From positions 1 to 5,304 of the forward strand of contig CALAMX010000174.1 of NCBI GenBank assembly GCA_937925755.1: DNA of 5,304 bases, read 5' to 3'. The position numbers and the translations under genes were made by a program. Origin of the DNA: an uncultured Burkholderiales bacterium (GTDB lineage Bacteria; Pseudomonadota; Gammaproteobacteria; Burkholderiales; Thiobacillaceae). Numbering within the stretch: the stretch's first letter is position 1; every line of letters starts with the position of its first letter. The notes beneath the pieces are model-generated. The model did no database searches, was not told the origin of the DNA, and saw nothing but the letters and a program-made list of their open reading frames with translations. This document shows, piece by piece, positions 1 through 5,304 of the stretch.

Positions 1-290
1 TCGGTGAAGCGGTCCGAGATGATCACCTCGCCGGCGGCGAGGGCGGGTTCGATTACGCGAGCGATATGTTCACATCGCGCGGCGAACATGAGCAATGCCT
101 CCGTGTCTGGATGCATGGCCTCGGTGAGCAGCAGGGAGCGCAATTTTTCCCCCAGGGGTGTGCCGCCGGGCTCGCGGGTGCAGCGCACTACCCTCCCCCG
201 CGCGCGAAAGAGGTCGGCCAGCCAGGCAATGTGCGTGCTCTTGCCGGCCCCGTCCACGCCTTCGAGGGTGATGAAGATTCCACGGTTCAC
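1..290 (-). CDS. tmk: Thymidylate kinase, N-terminal part (3' end outside window)
   Basis: Thymidylate kinase (dTMP kinase) phosphorylates dTMP to dTDP with ATP in the cytoplasm, on the route to dTTP. I translated 96 complete codons from the GTG at 290. Visible are the P-loop GVDGAGKST (residues 11-19), the TMP-binding TREPGGTPLGE segment (38-48), and a DRF motif near residues 93-95, where family members carry the conserved Asp-Arg pair. Spacing between these motifs is normal for the roughly 210-residue family; the LID region and C-terminus lie beyond position 1. The GTG start is chosen because the first residues (MNRGIFITLEG) align with family N-termini, an AGAGGA Shine-Dalgarno lies 7 nt upstream, and the codon overlaps the mltG stop in a GTGA tetranucleotide, which suggests translational coupling. 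Position after mltG matches the E. coli pabC-yceG-tmk-holB order. Confidence 0.95.
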   Translation of the reverse strand, partial: MNRGIFITLEGVDGAGKSTHIAWLADLFRARGRVVRCTREPGGTPLGEKLRSLLLTEAMHPDTEALLMFAARCEHIARVIEPALAAGEVIISDRFT

Positions 291-1276
291 GGTTGGTTCC
301 TCTGATAGCGCGCCACGGCCCGGTTATGCTCGTCTAGGGTCTCGGAGAAGTGATGCCGACCATCGCCCTTGGACACGAAGTACAAGACACGGCTCGCCTC
401 GGGGTTGACCGCAGCACGGATGGAGGCTGCGCCGGGCAGGGCGATGGGTGTGGGCGGCAATCCGACACGGGTATAGGTATTGTAGGGGGTATCCGTCGCC
501 AGATCGACCTTGCGCAGATTGCCGTCGAAACGCTCTCCCATGCCGTAGATCACCGTGGGGTCGGTCTGCAGACGCATGCCCAGGCGCAGACGATTGACGA
601 ATACGGCGGCGATGCGCGGGCGCTCCTCTGGCACCCCGGTCTCCTTCTCGATGATCGAAGCCATGATCAGCACCTCATAGGGTGTGCGGTAGGGCAACCC
701 CTCGGCGCGGGACTCCCAGGCCTGTTGCAAGACCTGCTGCATGGCATGATAGGCGCGCAAATAAAGCGCCTTGTCGGAGCTACCAATGTCGAAGTAATAG
801 GTGTCGGGGAAAAACAGTCCCTCCGGGTGCGACGCCTCGATGCCCAGTTCGGCCAGGAGGCCCATGTCGTCTAATCCTGCCGTGTCGTGTCGCAAGTGAG
901 GATGGCGATCGATCGCCGCGCGCATCTGACGGAAGGTCCATCCCTCGATAAAGGTGATCTTGCCCAGCAGGAACTCGCCTTGGGTGAGCTTGCGCAAGAG
1001 CTCGGTGGGCGCAACAGGTGCCTCGAACAGGTAGCTGCCCGCCTTCACCTGGGTGGCCTGCCCGGTCAGTCGGCCGAGCAGGGTGAAGGCGAGCGGATGC
1101 TCGACCACCCCAAGGGCATGGAGCTGCTTGGCCACGGCGCGGAACGAACTGCCCGGTTCGACATGCGCCTCCACTGGGAAGGGACCGCGTCCGGTGGGCG
1201 TGTAGGCGTACCAGGCCGACCAGCCCAGGGCCAGCATCGCCGTAATGCCCACCCATAGTGCAAGCTTACGCAGCAT
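287..1276 (-). CDS. mltG: Endolytic murein transglycosylase MltG (YceG family)
   Basis: MltG is an inner-membrane lytic transglycosylase that cuts nascent glycan strands near the membrane and is thought to terminate peptidoglycan polymerisation. From the ATG at 1276 the protein has 329 residues, close to the 340 of E. coli YceG. Residues 3-4 (Arg-Lys) precede a hydrophobic segment at about 5-25, a single N-terminal membrane anchor with the rest periplasmic. A LysM-like subdomain is expected at about 33-100. The YceG catalytic region carries GLFFPDTYYF (153-162), MASIIEKETG (205-214, with Glu210 the likely catalytic acid, equivalent to E. coli Glu218) and MRLQTDPTVIYGMG (234-247). The start overlaps the pabC end by 11 bp and has no clear Shine-Dalgarno, so coupling to pabC translation is likely. 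An in-frame GTG at 1318 would add 14 residues ahead of the anchor and also lacks a good ribosome site; I prefer the ATG because the anchor then begins at the N-terminus. Confidence 0.93.
   Translation of the reverse strand: MLRKLALWVGITAMLALGWSAWYAYTPTGRGPFPVEAHVEPGSSFRAVAKQLHALGVVEHPLAFTLLGRLTGQATQVKAGSYLFEAPVAPTELLRKLTQGEFLLGKITFIEGWTFRQMRAAIDRHPHLRHDTAGLDDMGLLAELGIEASHPEGLFFPDTYYFDIGSSDKALYLRAYHAMQQVLQQAWESRAEGLPYRTPYEVLIMASIIEKETGVPEERPRIAAVFVNRLRLGMRLQTDPTVIYGMGERFDGNLRKVDLATDTPYNTYTRVGLPPTPIALPGAASIRAAVNPEASRVLYFVSKGDGRHHFSETLDEHNRAVARYQRNQP
298..303 (-). promoter_or_regulatory. Ribosome binding site of tmk
   Basis: AGAGGA on the minus strand lies 7 nt before the GTG at 290, inside the last codons of mltG. 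It supports GTG as the tmk start. Confidence 0.7.
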
Positions 1277-2093
1277 CGTCGAGAAGCCGGCGTAGCTCGG
1301 CGGCCAACCGCGCCTCACCCCAATGACGATCGTCCAAGCGGCGGACAGGCCAGAGCCGAATCAGGCTATTTGTCAGAAACACTTCATCGGCTTCCTTCAG
1401 TTCATCTAGACCGATATCGGCCTCCTGCGACGGCAGTTTGAGTTGGGCGGCCAACTTCAGGACCAGATGGCGGGCCACACCTGCCACACCACAGCGCGTG
1501 AGACGGGGTGTCAGCAGCCGACCTTGGCGGACCAGGAAGACATTGCTACTGACGCCGCAGACCACCCGGCCACGGTGATCGAGCAAAATACCCTCGTCGG
1601 CCTCACCATCCCGCCACTCCCGCGCGGCCAGCACGTTTTCCAGCCGATTCAAATGTTTGATACCGGCCAGACGTGGCTGCTCTGCCAGGCGGAGGTCACA
1701 CAAATGAACGGCGGCACCTCGGGCGGCCACGGCCTCGATGTGTTCGGGCCAGGCCGAGATCTGAAGGATACGCCTCGCTTCGGGCTGGGTGGTAGGGCGG
1801 TAACCGCGCAGGCCAGTGCCACGTGTGAGAATGAGCTTCAGCACACACTCGGCGGGCGCCTCGGGCAAGAGTGCGGCGACCTCACGCGCCCACAGCGTAG
1901 GCAGCGGAGCCGGTATGGCAAGCCGTGCCGCATCCTCTGCCAGCTTAAGCATGTGCGCGGACCACCACCGCGGTCGCCCCTGGTAAACACGAAGGGTGCG
2001 GAACACCCCGTCGCCGTAGAGCAGTCCCCGGTCATGGGCGGGCACGGCGTCATGTCTAACGCCGTCAACCAGCGTTAGAGGCCCCGTGCGCAT
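1266..2093 (-). CDS. pabC: Aminodeoxychorismate lyase (4-amino-4-deoxychorismate lyase)
   Basis: PabC is a PLP-dependent fold-type IV enzyme that splits 4-amino-4-deoxychorismate into p-aminobenzoate and pyruvate for folate synthesis in the cytoplasm. The 275-residue product is near the usual length of about 270. It shows the family N-terminal motif DRGLLYGDGVF (21-31) and the PLP-lysine motif AGIKHLNRLENVL (143-155), with Lys146 the expected Schiff-base lysine. SSNVF (182-186) and TPRLTRCGVAG (195-205) form the C-terminal cofactor and substrate region. An oddity is the motif GRVVCGVSSN (175-184): the residue that is usually Glu and contacts the PLP ring nitrogen appears as Cys179 (codon TGC, 1557-1559). 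The ATG at 2093 is the best start; AGGA lies only 2 nt upstream, so the ribosome site is weak. Context after fabF and before mltG separates it from the related aminotransferases (IlvE, D-amino-acid transaminase). Confidence 0.93.
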   Translation of the reverse strand: MRTGPLTLVDGVRHDAVPAHDRGLLYGDGVFRTLRVYQGRPRWWSAHMLKLAEDAARLAIPAPLPTLWAREVAALLPEAPAECVLKLILTRGTGLRGYRPTTQPEARRILQISAWPEHIEAVAARGAAVHLCDLRLAEQPRLAGIKHLNRLENVLAAREWRDGEADEGILLDHRGRVVCGVSSNVFLVRQGRLLTPRLTRCGVAGVARHLVLKLAAQLKLPSQEADIGLDELKEADEVFLTNSLIRLWPVRRLDDRHWGEARLAAELRRLLDDAA

Positions 2094-2110
2094 GATCCTG
2101 GCGCGTGGCC

Positions 2111-2129
2111 GCTGCGCTTACGGCGCAAC
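2111..2129 (-). other. Potential small hairpin in the fabF-pabC gap
   Basis: On the minus strand GTTGCGC and GCGCAGC can pair over 7 bp, including one G-T wobble, around the loop CGTAA, within the 45-bp gap between fabF and pabC. No T-run follows, so it does not look like an intrinsic terminator. It could damp readthrough or influence pabC initiation, or be chance in GC-rich DNA. Confidence 0.3.
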
Positions 2130-2138
2130 AGTACGGGA

Positions 2139-3377
2139 TTAGACCCGCCGGAAGATCAAGGTCCCGTTGGTGCCACCGAAACCGAAGGAGTTCGACAAGG
2201 CCACCTGGATGCGCGCTTCGCGCGCCGTGTTGGGCACGTAATCCAAGTCGCACTCTGGGTCGGGATCGCTCAGGTTGATGGTGGGCGGGACCGCATTCCG
2301 GGCGAGCGTCAAGGCCGTGAACACGGCCTCCACCCCACCTGCAGCACCCAGCAGGTGACCGGTCATCGACTTCGTCGAGCTGACCATGAGGCGGCGGGCG
2401 TGCGCGCCGAAGGAGAGCTTGATGGCCTTGGTCTCTGCCACGTCGCCCAAGGGGGTCGAGGTCCCATGGGCATTGATGTAGTCGACCTGATCCGGGTTGA
2501 GCCCGGCATCGCGCAGCGCGGCATTCATGCAGCGGGCAGCCCCGGAGCCATCTTCGGTGGGTGCGGTCATGTGGTAGGCATCGGCGCCCCGACCGTAGCC
2601 GATCAGCTCGCAATAGATCCTCGCACCACGCTTCTTGGCATGCTCATATTCCTCCAAGACCAGCACGCCGGCCCCCTCCCCCAGGACGAACCCGTCACGC
2701 CCCTTGTCCCAGGGACGACTGGCGCCGGCCGGGTCGTCATTGCGGGTCGATAACGCCCGGGCTGCGGAGAAGCCACCGATCGCCAGAGGACAGACAGTGG
2801 ACTCGGCTCCGCCGGCGATCATCACATCGGCATCACCCCGCTCGATGAGCCGCGCCGACTCGCCGATGGCGTGGGTGCTCGTGGTGCAGGCCGTAACCAT
2901 GGCCAGGTTGGGCCCCTGCAGGCCGTAGAGGATGGACAGGTGCCCCGAGATCATGTTGATGATCGAGCCTGGGATGAAGAAAGGCGAGATCTTCCGCGGC
3001 CCGTCGTCGCAGTATAGCCGGTGTGTGGTCTCGATCATCGGCAGTCCGCCGATGCCGGAGCCTATGTTCACCCCGATGCGCTCGCGATTGGCATCGTTGA
3101 CCTCGATGCCCGCATCGCGGATGGCATCGATGGCCGCCGCCAGGCCGTAGTGGATGAAGACGTCCATGCGGCGGGCATCCTTGGCGCTCAGATAGGCGGT
3201 CACGTCGAAATCCTTGACCTCGCCGGCGATCTGCGAGGCGAAACCGGATGCGTCGAAGCGGCTGATACGGGTGATCCCGCTACGGCCGGCCATCAGGCTG
3301 TTCCAAGCGGCTTCGACCGTGTTGCCGATCGGAGAAATGATCCCCAGACCGGTGACGACGACTCTGCGTTTGGACAA
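2139..3377 (-). CDS. fabF: 3-oxoacyl-ACP synthase II (beta-ketoacyl-ACP synthase II)
   Basis: FabF condenses malonyl-ACP with an acyl-ACP, releasing CO2, to extend the chain by two carbons; in E. coli it is the main enzyme elongating palmitoleate to cis-vaccenate. The product has 412 residues, a typical length. The Cys-His-His triad is visible: Cys164 in VTACTTST, His304 in NAHGTSTP and His341 in SSTKSMTGHLLG, with the conserved Lys336 beside it. The C-terminal NSFGFGGTN loop (396-404) holds Phe400, the gating phenylalanine region. The glycine-rich GSGIGG (106-111) is also present. The triad Cys-His-His, rather than Cys-His-Asn as in FabH, assigns it to the FabB/FabF class; length, position after acpP and overall sequence favour FabF. 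The start is TTG, supported by GGAGG 6 nt upstream, the match to the family N-terminus (MSKRRVVVTGLG), and absence of any other Met before residue 30. It lies 28 bp after acpP and is probably co-transcribed. Confidence 0.97.
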   Translation of the reverse strand: MSKRRVVVTGLGIISPIGNTVEAAWNSLMAGRSGITRISRFDASGFASQIAGEVKDFDVTAYLSAKDARRMDVFIHYGLAAAIDAIRDAGIEVNDANRERIGVNIGSGIGGLPMIETTHRLYCDDGPRKISPFFIPGSIINMISGHLSILYGLQGPNLAMVTACTTSTHAIGESARLIERGDADVMIAGGAESTVCPLAIGGFSAARALSTRNDDPAGASRPWDKGRDGFVLGEGAGVLVLEEYEHAKKRGARIYCELIGYGRGADAYHMTAPTEDGSGAARCMNAALRDAGLNPDQVDYINAHGTSTPLGDVAETKAIKLSFGAHARRLMVSSTKSMTGHLLGAAGGVEAVFTALTLARNAVPPTINLSDPDPECDLDYVPNTAREARIQVALSNSFGFGGTNGTLIFRRV

Positions 3378-3383
3378 CTCGAT

Positions 3384-3388
3384 CCTCC
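3384..3388 (-). promoter_or_regulatory. Strong ribosome binding site that sets the TTG start of fabF
   Basis: GGAGG on the minus strand, 6 nt before the TTG at 3377, lies in the 28-bp acpP-fabF gap. Its good spacing decides the non-ATG start. Confidence 0.85.
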
Positions 3389-3405
3389 AGGCGGCAGTTT
3401 TTGCC

Positions 3406-3645
3406 TCAACCGGCCTGGTGGGCTTTGATGTAATCGACCGCCTGCTGGACGGTGGTGATCTTTTCGGCCTCCTCGTCCGGGATCTCGCACTCGAATTCCT
3501 CTTCCAAGGCCATCACCAGCTCCACCGTATCGAGGGAATCTGCGCCGAGGTCATCGACGAAGGACGACTCCATTTTGATGTCTGCCTCGTTGACGCCCAG
3601 TTGTTCGGCCACGATCTTTTTGACACGCTGTTCGATATCGCTCAT
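3406..3645 (-). CDS. acpP: Acyl carrier protein
   Basis: AcpP is the small acidic cytoplasmic protein that carries growing acyl chains on a 4'-phosphopantetheine arm and delivers them to FabD, FabF, FabG and the acyltransferases. The 79-residue product is of normal length and strongly resembles E. coli AcpP. The attachment site is Ser37 in LGADSLDTVELVMALEEEF (33-51), in the invariant DSL context at the start of the acidic helix II that partner enzymes recognise. The C-terminal IPDEEAEKITTV segment (55-66) is likewise typical. The ATG at 3645 has GGGAG 9 nt upstream. It is preceded by the largest non-coding gap of the window (111 bp), which has a candidate promoter and leader hairpins. That fits the high abundance expected of this protein. 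Confidence 0.98.
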   Translation of the reverse strand: MSDIEQRVKKIVAEQLGVNEADIKMESSFVDDLGADSLDTVELVMALEEEFECEIPDEEAEKITTVQQAVDYIKAHQAG

Positions 3646-3654
3646 CTGCTTCTG

Positions 3655-3659
3655 CTCCC
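3655..3659 (-). promoter_or_regulatory. Ribosome binding site of acpP
   Basis: GGGAG on the minus strand lies 9 nt before the ATG at 3645, downstream of the two leader hairpins and outside their stems. Confidence 0.7.
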
Positions 3660-3678
3660 TAAAGGGTGGATTGGAAGG

Positions 3679-3699
3679 TCGCCCGGGGGATCCGGACGA
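3679..3699 (-). other. Potential GC-rich hairpin in the acpP leader
   Basis: On the minus strand TCGTCCGG pairs with CCGGGCGA over 8 bp (one G-T wobble) around the 5-nt loop ATCCC. It ends about 33 nt before the acpP start. No T-run follows, so intrinsic termination is unlikely; a role in mRNA stability or partial readthrough control is possible but unproven. Confidence 0.4.
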
Positions 3700-3701
3700 T
3701 A

Positions 3702-3716
3702 GCCAGCACTGCCGGC
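3702..3716 (-). other. Potential short hairpin in the acpP leader
   Basis: On the minus strand GCCGGC and GCTGGC can form a 6-bp stem (one G-T wobble) with the 3-nt loop AGT. It sits 2 nt before the larger hairpin, giving two tandem stems in the predicted 5' untranslated region. Confidence 0.3.
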
Positions 3717-3739
3717 AGAGATCACGAAAAGCTGGCGGG

Positions 3740-3748
3740 ATTCTAGCA
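3740..3748 (-). promoter_or_regulatory. Candidate extended -10 promoter for acpP
   Basis: The minus strand reads TGCTAGAAT just after the fabG stop: a TGn extension followed by TAGAAT, five of six matches to the sigma-70 -10 hexamer. It stands out as AT-rich in a GC-rich region. I find no good -35 at 16-18 bp, where fabG's last codons lie, but extended -10 promoters tolerate that. A transcript starting about 7 nt downstream would carry a leader of roughly 88 nt. E. coli is known to have a promoter within fabG-acpP, which supports but does not prove this. Confidence 0.5.
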
Positions 3749-3756
3749 AAAACCCT

Positions 3757-4494
3757 CTAGTTCATATACATGCCACCGTTGACGTGCAGGGTGGCGCCAG
3801 TGATGTAGCCAGCGGCATCCGAGGCCAGGAAGGCGACGGCATGGGCAATGTCCTCCGGGCTGCCGAGGCGGCCCAGGGGGATGCGTTCCAGGAGTTTCTG
3901 TCGCTGCGCCTCGGGCAGCGCCCGCGTCATGTCGGTGTCGATGAATCCCGGGGCGACACAGTTGACGGTGATCCCGCGGCTACCCACTTCTTGTGCCAGC
4001 GACTTGGAAAACCCGATCATGCCCGCCTTGGCGGCGGCATAGTTGGTCTGCCCGGCGTTGCCGGACATCCCCACGACCGAGGCGATGCTGATGATGCGGC
4101 CGTAGCGGGCCTTCATCATGGGCTTGAGCACCGCCCGGCTCAGGCGGAAGACCGAGGTGAGATTGGTCTCGAGGATGGCCGCCCAGTCCTCGTCCTTCAT
4201 GCGCATGAGCAGGCTGTCGCGAGTGATGCCAGCGTTGTTGACCAGGATGTCGATGCGACCGTGCCGCTTGAGGATGTGTTCGATCGTTCGTTCGACCTGG
4301 TGGGGGTCGGTCACGTCGAGCGCCAGCCCCTCGCCTTTGAGGCCGGCGGCGGCCAGCGCCGCGCCAATCTCTACCGCACCCTGCTCACGGGTGGCTGTGC
4401 CGATGACAGTGGCCCCCTGCCGGGCAAGGGTGTGCAGGATGGCCTGACCGATGCCCCGGCTCGCCCCGGTGACCAAAGCGACTCTGCCTTCCAT
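3757..4494 (-). CDS. fabG: 3-oxoacyl-ACP reductase
   Basis: FabG reduces 3-ketoacyl-ACP to (R)-3-hydroxyacyl-ACP with NADPH in the first reductive step of each elongation cycle. The 245-residue product is a classical short-chain dehydrogenase/reductase of standard length (E. coli 244). It shows the cofactor motif TGASRGIG (9-16), NNAG (86-89) and the catalytic tetrad Asn111, Ser139 (in IASVVG), Tyr152 and Lys156 (YAAAK, 152-156). PGFIDTDM (182-189) and the C-terminal HVNGGMYMN are typical FabG features. Arg130 and Arg173 match the positions that dock the acidic ACP helix in E. coli FabG (Arg129 and Arg172). Its place between fabD and acpP removes doubt about which reductase this is. Only 9 bp separate it from fabD, and its AGGAGG ribosome site overlaps the fabD stop, so the two are translationally linked. 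Confidence 0.97.
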   Translation of the reverse strand: MEGRVALVTGASRGIGQAILHTLARQGATVIGTATREQGAVEIGAALAAAGLKGEGLALDVTDPHQVERTIEHILKRHGRIDILVNNAGITRDSLLMRMKDEDWAAILETNLTSVFRLSRAVLKPMMKARYGRIISIASVVGMSGNAGQTNYAAAKAGMIGFSKSLAQEVGSRGITVNCVAPGFIDTDMTRALPEAQRQKLLERIPLGRLGSPEDIAHAVAFLASDAAGYITGATLHVNGGMYMN

Positions 4495-4498
4495 ATGA

Positions 4499-4504
4499 CC
4501 TCCT
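4499..4504 (-). promoter_or_regulatory. Ribosome binding site of fabG, overlapping the fabD stop
   Basis: AGGAGG on the minus strand begins at the last base of the fabD TGA and ends 4 nt before the fabG ATG at 4494. The sequence is consensus but the spacing is rather short. The arrangement lets ribosomes ending on fabD restart on fabG. Confidence 0.75.
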
Positions 4505-5304
4505 CAGTTGTTTACGCGCGCCAGGGTCTCGGCCAAGCTTGCCGCATCGGCGAGGGCCGGCGTGGGGATGTCGCCAAGGATGCGTTTGTTGAGCCCCGCC
4601 AGAACCTTGCCGGGGCCGCACTCGGCCACGAGCATCACCCCCATGTCCCGCATCGCGAGTACCGTTTCCACCCAGCGCACCGGGCGGTAAAGCTGCTCAA
4701 TGAGGGCCGTCCGGATCGCTTCTGGCGTCTCATGGGCGGCGACGTCCACGTTGTGCAGCACCGGGATACGCGGTGGTTGGATATTCACCGCAGCGAGCGC
4801 CGGTTGCAGGGCCTCGGCAGCCGGCTGCATGAGGGCACAATGCGAGGGGACCGACACGGGCAGCAGCAGCGCCCGCTTGGCGCCGCGTGCCCGAGCCATG
4901 TCCATGGCGCGCTCTACCGCGGGACGCTCGCCGGCGATCACCACCTGGCCCGGGCAGTTGAAATTGACCGCGGCCACCACCTGACCTTGCGCCGCCTCGC
5001 GGCAGAGGTCTGCGACGACGGCATCTGCCAGACCGAGGATGGCCGCCATAGCCCCCTGCCCCTCCGGCACCGCAGCTTGCATCGCCTCGGCGCGGGCACG
5101 CACCAGGCGCAGGGCGTCAGCGAATTCGATGGCGCCGGCACAGGTCAGGGCCGTGTACTCACCCAGGCTGTGCCCGGCCATCACCCGTGGCTCTGCCCCC
5201 CCGAGCTCGCGCCACAGGCGGTAGACCGCCACGCCGGCGGCCAGCATGGCCGGCTGGGTGTTGGCGGTGAGGTTGAGCTGCTCGGCCGGCCCCGCTTCGA
5301 CCAA
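4504..5304 (-). CDS. fabD: Malonyl-CoA:ACP transacylase, missing its N-terminus (5' end outside window)
   Basis: FabD transfers malonyl from malonyl-CoA to holo-ACP, supplying the extender unit for fatty acid elongation. The frame is open to the window edge; the first visible codon (TTG, Leu) is internal, not a start. Counting visible residues from there, the nucleophile elbow GHSLGEY (44-50) holds Ser46, Arg71 is the carboxylate-binding arginine, His155 in VPSHCALM is the catalytic histidine and Gln204 in EQLYRPV is the active-site glutamine. All four fall exactly 46 residues below the E. coli FabD positions Ser92, Arg117, His201 and Gln250. About 46 residues, including the N-terminal oxyanion-hole Gln-Gly segment, therefore lie outside the window. 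The C-terminus (VGPGKVL-like ECGPGKVLAGL at 228-238) is complete. It is followed 9 bp later by fabG; fabH would be expected upstream. Confidence 0.97.
   Translation of the reverse strand: MVEAGPAEQLNLTANTQPAMLAAGVAVYRLWRELGGAEPRVMAGHSLGEYTALTCAGAIEFADALRLVRARAEAMQAAVPEGQGAMAAILGLADAVVADLCREAAQGQVVAAVNFNCPGQVVIAGERPAVERAMDMARARGAKRALLLPVSVPSHCALMQPAAEALQPALAAVNIQPPRIPVLHNVDVAAHETPEAIRTALIEQLYRPVRWVETVLAMRDMGVMLVAECGPGKVLAGLNKRILGDIPTPALADAASLAETLARVNN

Noticed and set aside
4..408. A 134-codon plus-strand frame near the window start
   Set aside because: It is antisense to tmk and the end of mltG, Arg/Ser-rich, and has no recognisable motif.
350..874. A 174-codon open frame on the plus strand
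   Set aside because: It is antisense to the conserved catalytic region of mltG, and its composition looks like a codon shadow with no family signature.
1443..2078. A 211-codon open frame on the plus strand
   Set aside because: It lies antisense to pabC, whose product has clear family motifs. Its translation shows no recognisable domain, and long antisense frames are expected in GC-rich DNA.
2065..2613. A 182-codon minus-strand frame overlapping the 3' end of fabF
   Set aside because: It is the same strand read in another frame; the fabF frame encodes His304, His341 and the C-terminal GFGGTN loop through this region. The alternative is Arg-rich and unlike a real protein.
3679..3716. Intrinsic terminator between fabG and acpP
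   Set aside because: Two GC-rich stems can form, but no T-run follows either one on the minus strand, and the T-run near 3749-3753 has no GC stem before it.
3740..3760. A complete sigma-70 promoter with a -35 box at standard spacing
   Set aside because: No hexamer resembling TTGACA lies 16-18 bp upstream of TAGAAT, so only the extended -10 reading is supported.
1..5304. Mobile element, CRISPR array, tRNA/rRNA or a new defence or biosynthetic system
   Set aside because: No repeats with spacers, transposase-like frames, terminal inverted repeats or RNA gene folds were seen. Nearly all bases belong to seven recognised housekeeping genes.

Overview
The window is a gene-dense stretch of a GC-rich bacterial chromosome. 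All seven genes lie on the minus strand, so transcription runs from high to low coordinates. In that direction the order is fabD (5' end outside the window), fabG, acpP, fabF, pabC, mltG (yceG) and tmk (3' end outside the window). This is the core of the classic fab cluster of gammaproteobacteria (in E. coli: fabH-fabD-fabG-acpP-fabF-pabC-yceG-tmk-holB). Gene order, the E. coli-like enzyme sequences and the high GC content suggest a GC-rich gammaproteobacterium, perhaps Chromatiales/Ectothiorhodospiraceae-like. That placement is an inference from general sequence character, not from a search.

Layout. 4504-5304 is fabD, malonyl-CoA:ACP transacylase, missing roughly 46 N-terminal residues. 3757-4494 is fabG, 3-oxoacyl-ACP reductase. 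3406-3645 is acpP, acyl carrier protein. 2139-3377 is fabF, 3-oxoacyl-ACP synthase II, starting at TTG. 1266-2093 is pabC, aminodeoxychorismate lyase. 287-1276 is mltG, endolytic murein transglycosylase. 1-290 is the start of tmk, thymidylate kinase, starting at GTG. The genes are tightly packed: 9 bp between fabD and fabG, 111 bp between fabG and acpP, 28 bp between acpP and fabF, 45 bp between fabF and pabC, an 11-bp overlap between pabC and mltG, and a 4-bp GTGA overlap between mltG and tmk. No stretch over 300 bases lacks a gene.

How the genes work together. FabD loads malonate onto holo-AcpP, FabF condenses malonyl-ACP with the acyl chain, and FabG reduces the resulting 3-ketoacyl-ACP. 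The downstream genes supply folate precursor (PabC), control peptidoglycan strand length (MltG) and supply dTTP (Tmk), so the cluster joins lipid, folate, cell-wall and DNA-precursor synthesis. The one sizeable non-coding gap, upstream of acpP, holds a plausible extended -10 promoter and two potential hairpins. That would fit separate, stronger expression of acpP.

Novelty. I see no mobile element, CRISPR array, RNA gene or unfamiliar system; this is an ordinary housekeeping region. The points most worth checking are the acpP leader, a Glu-to-Cys change at the expected PLP-nitrogen-contacting position of PabC, and the start-codon and overlap arrangements.
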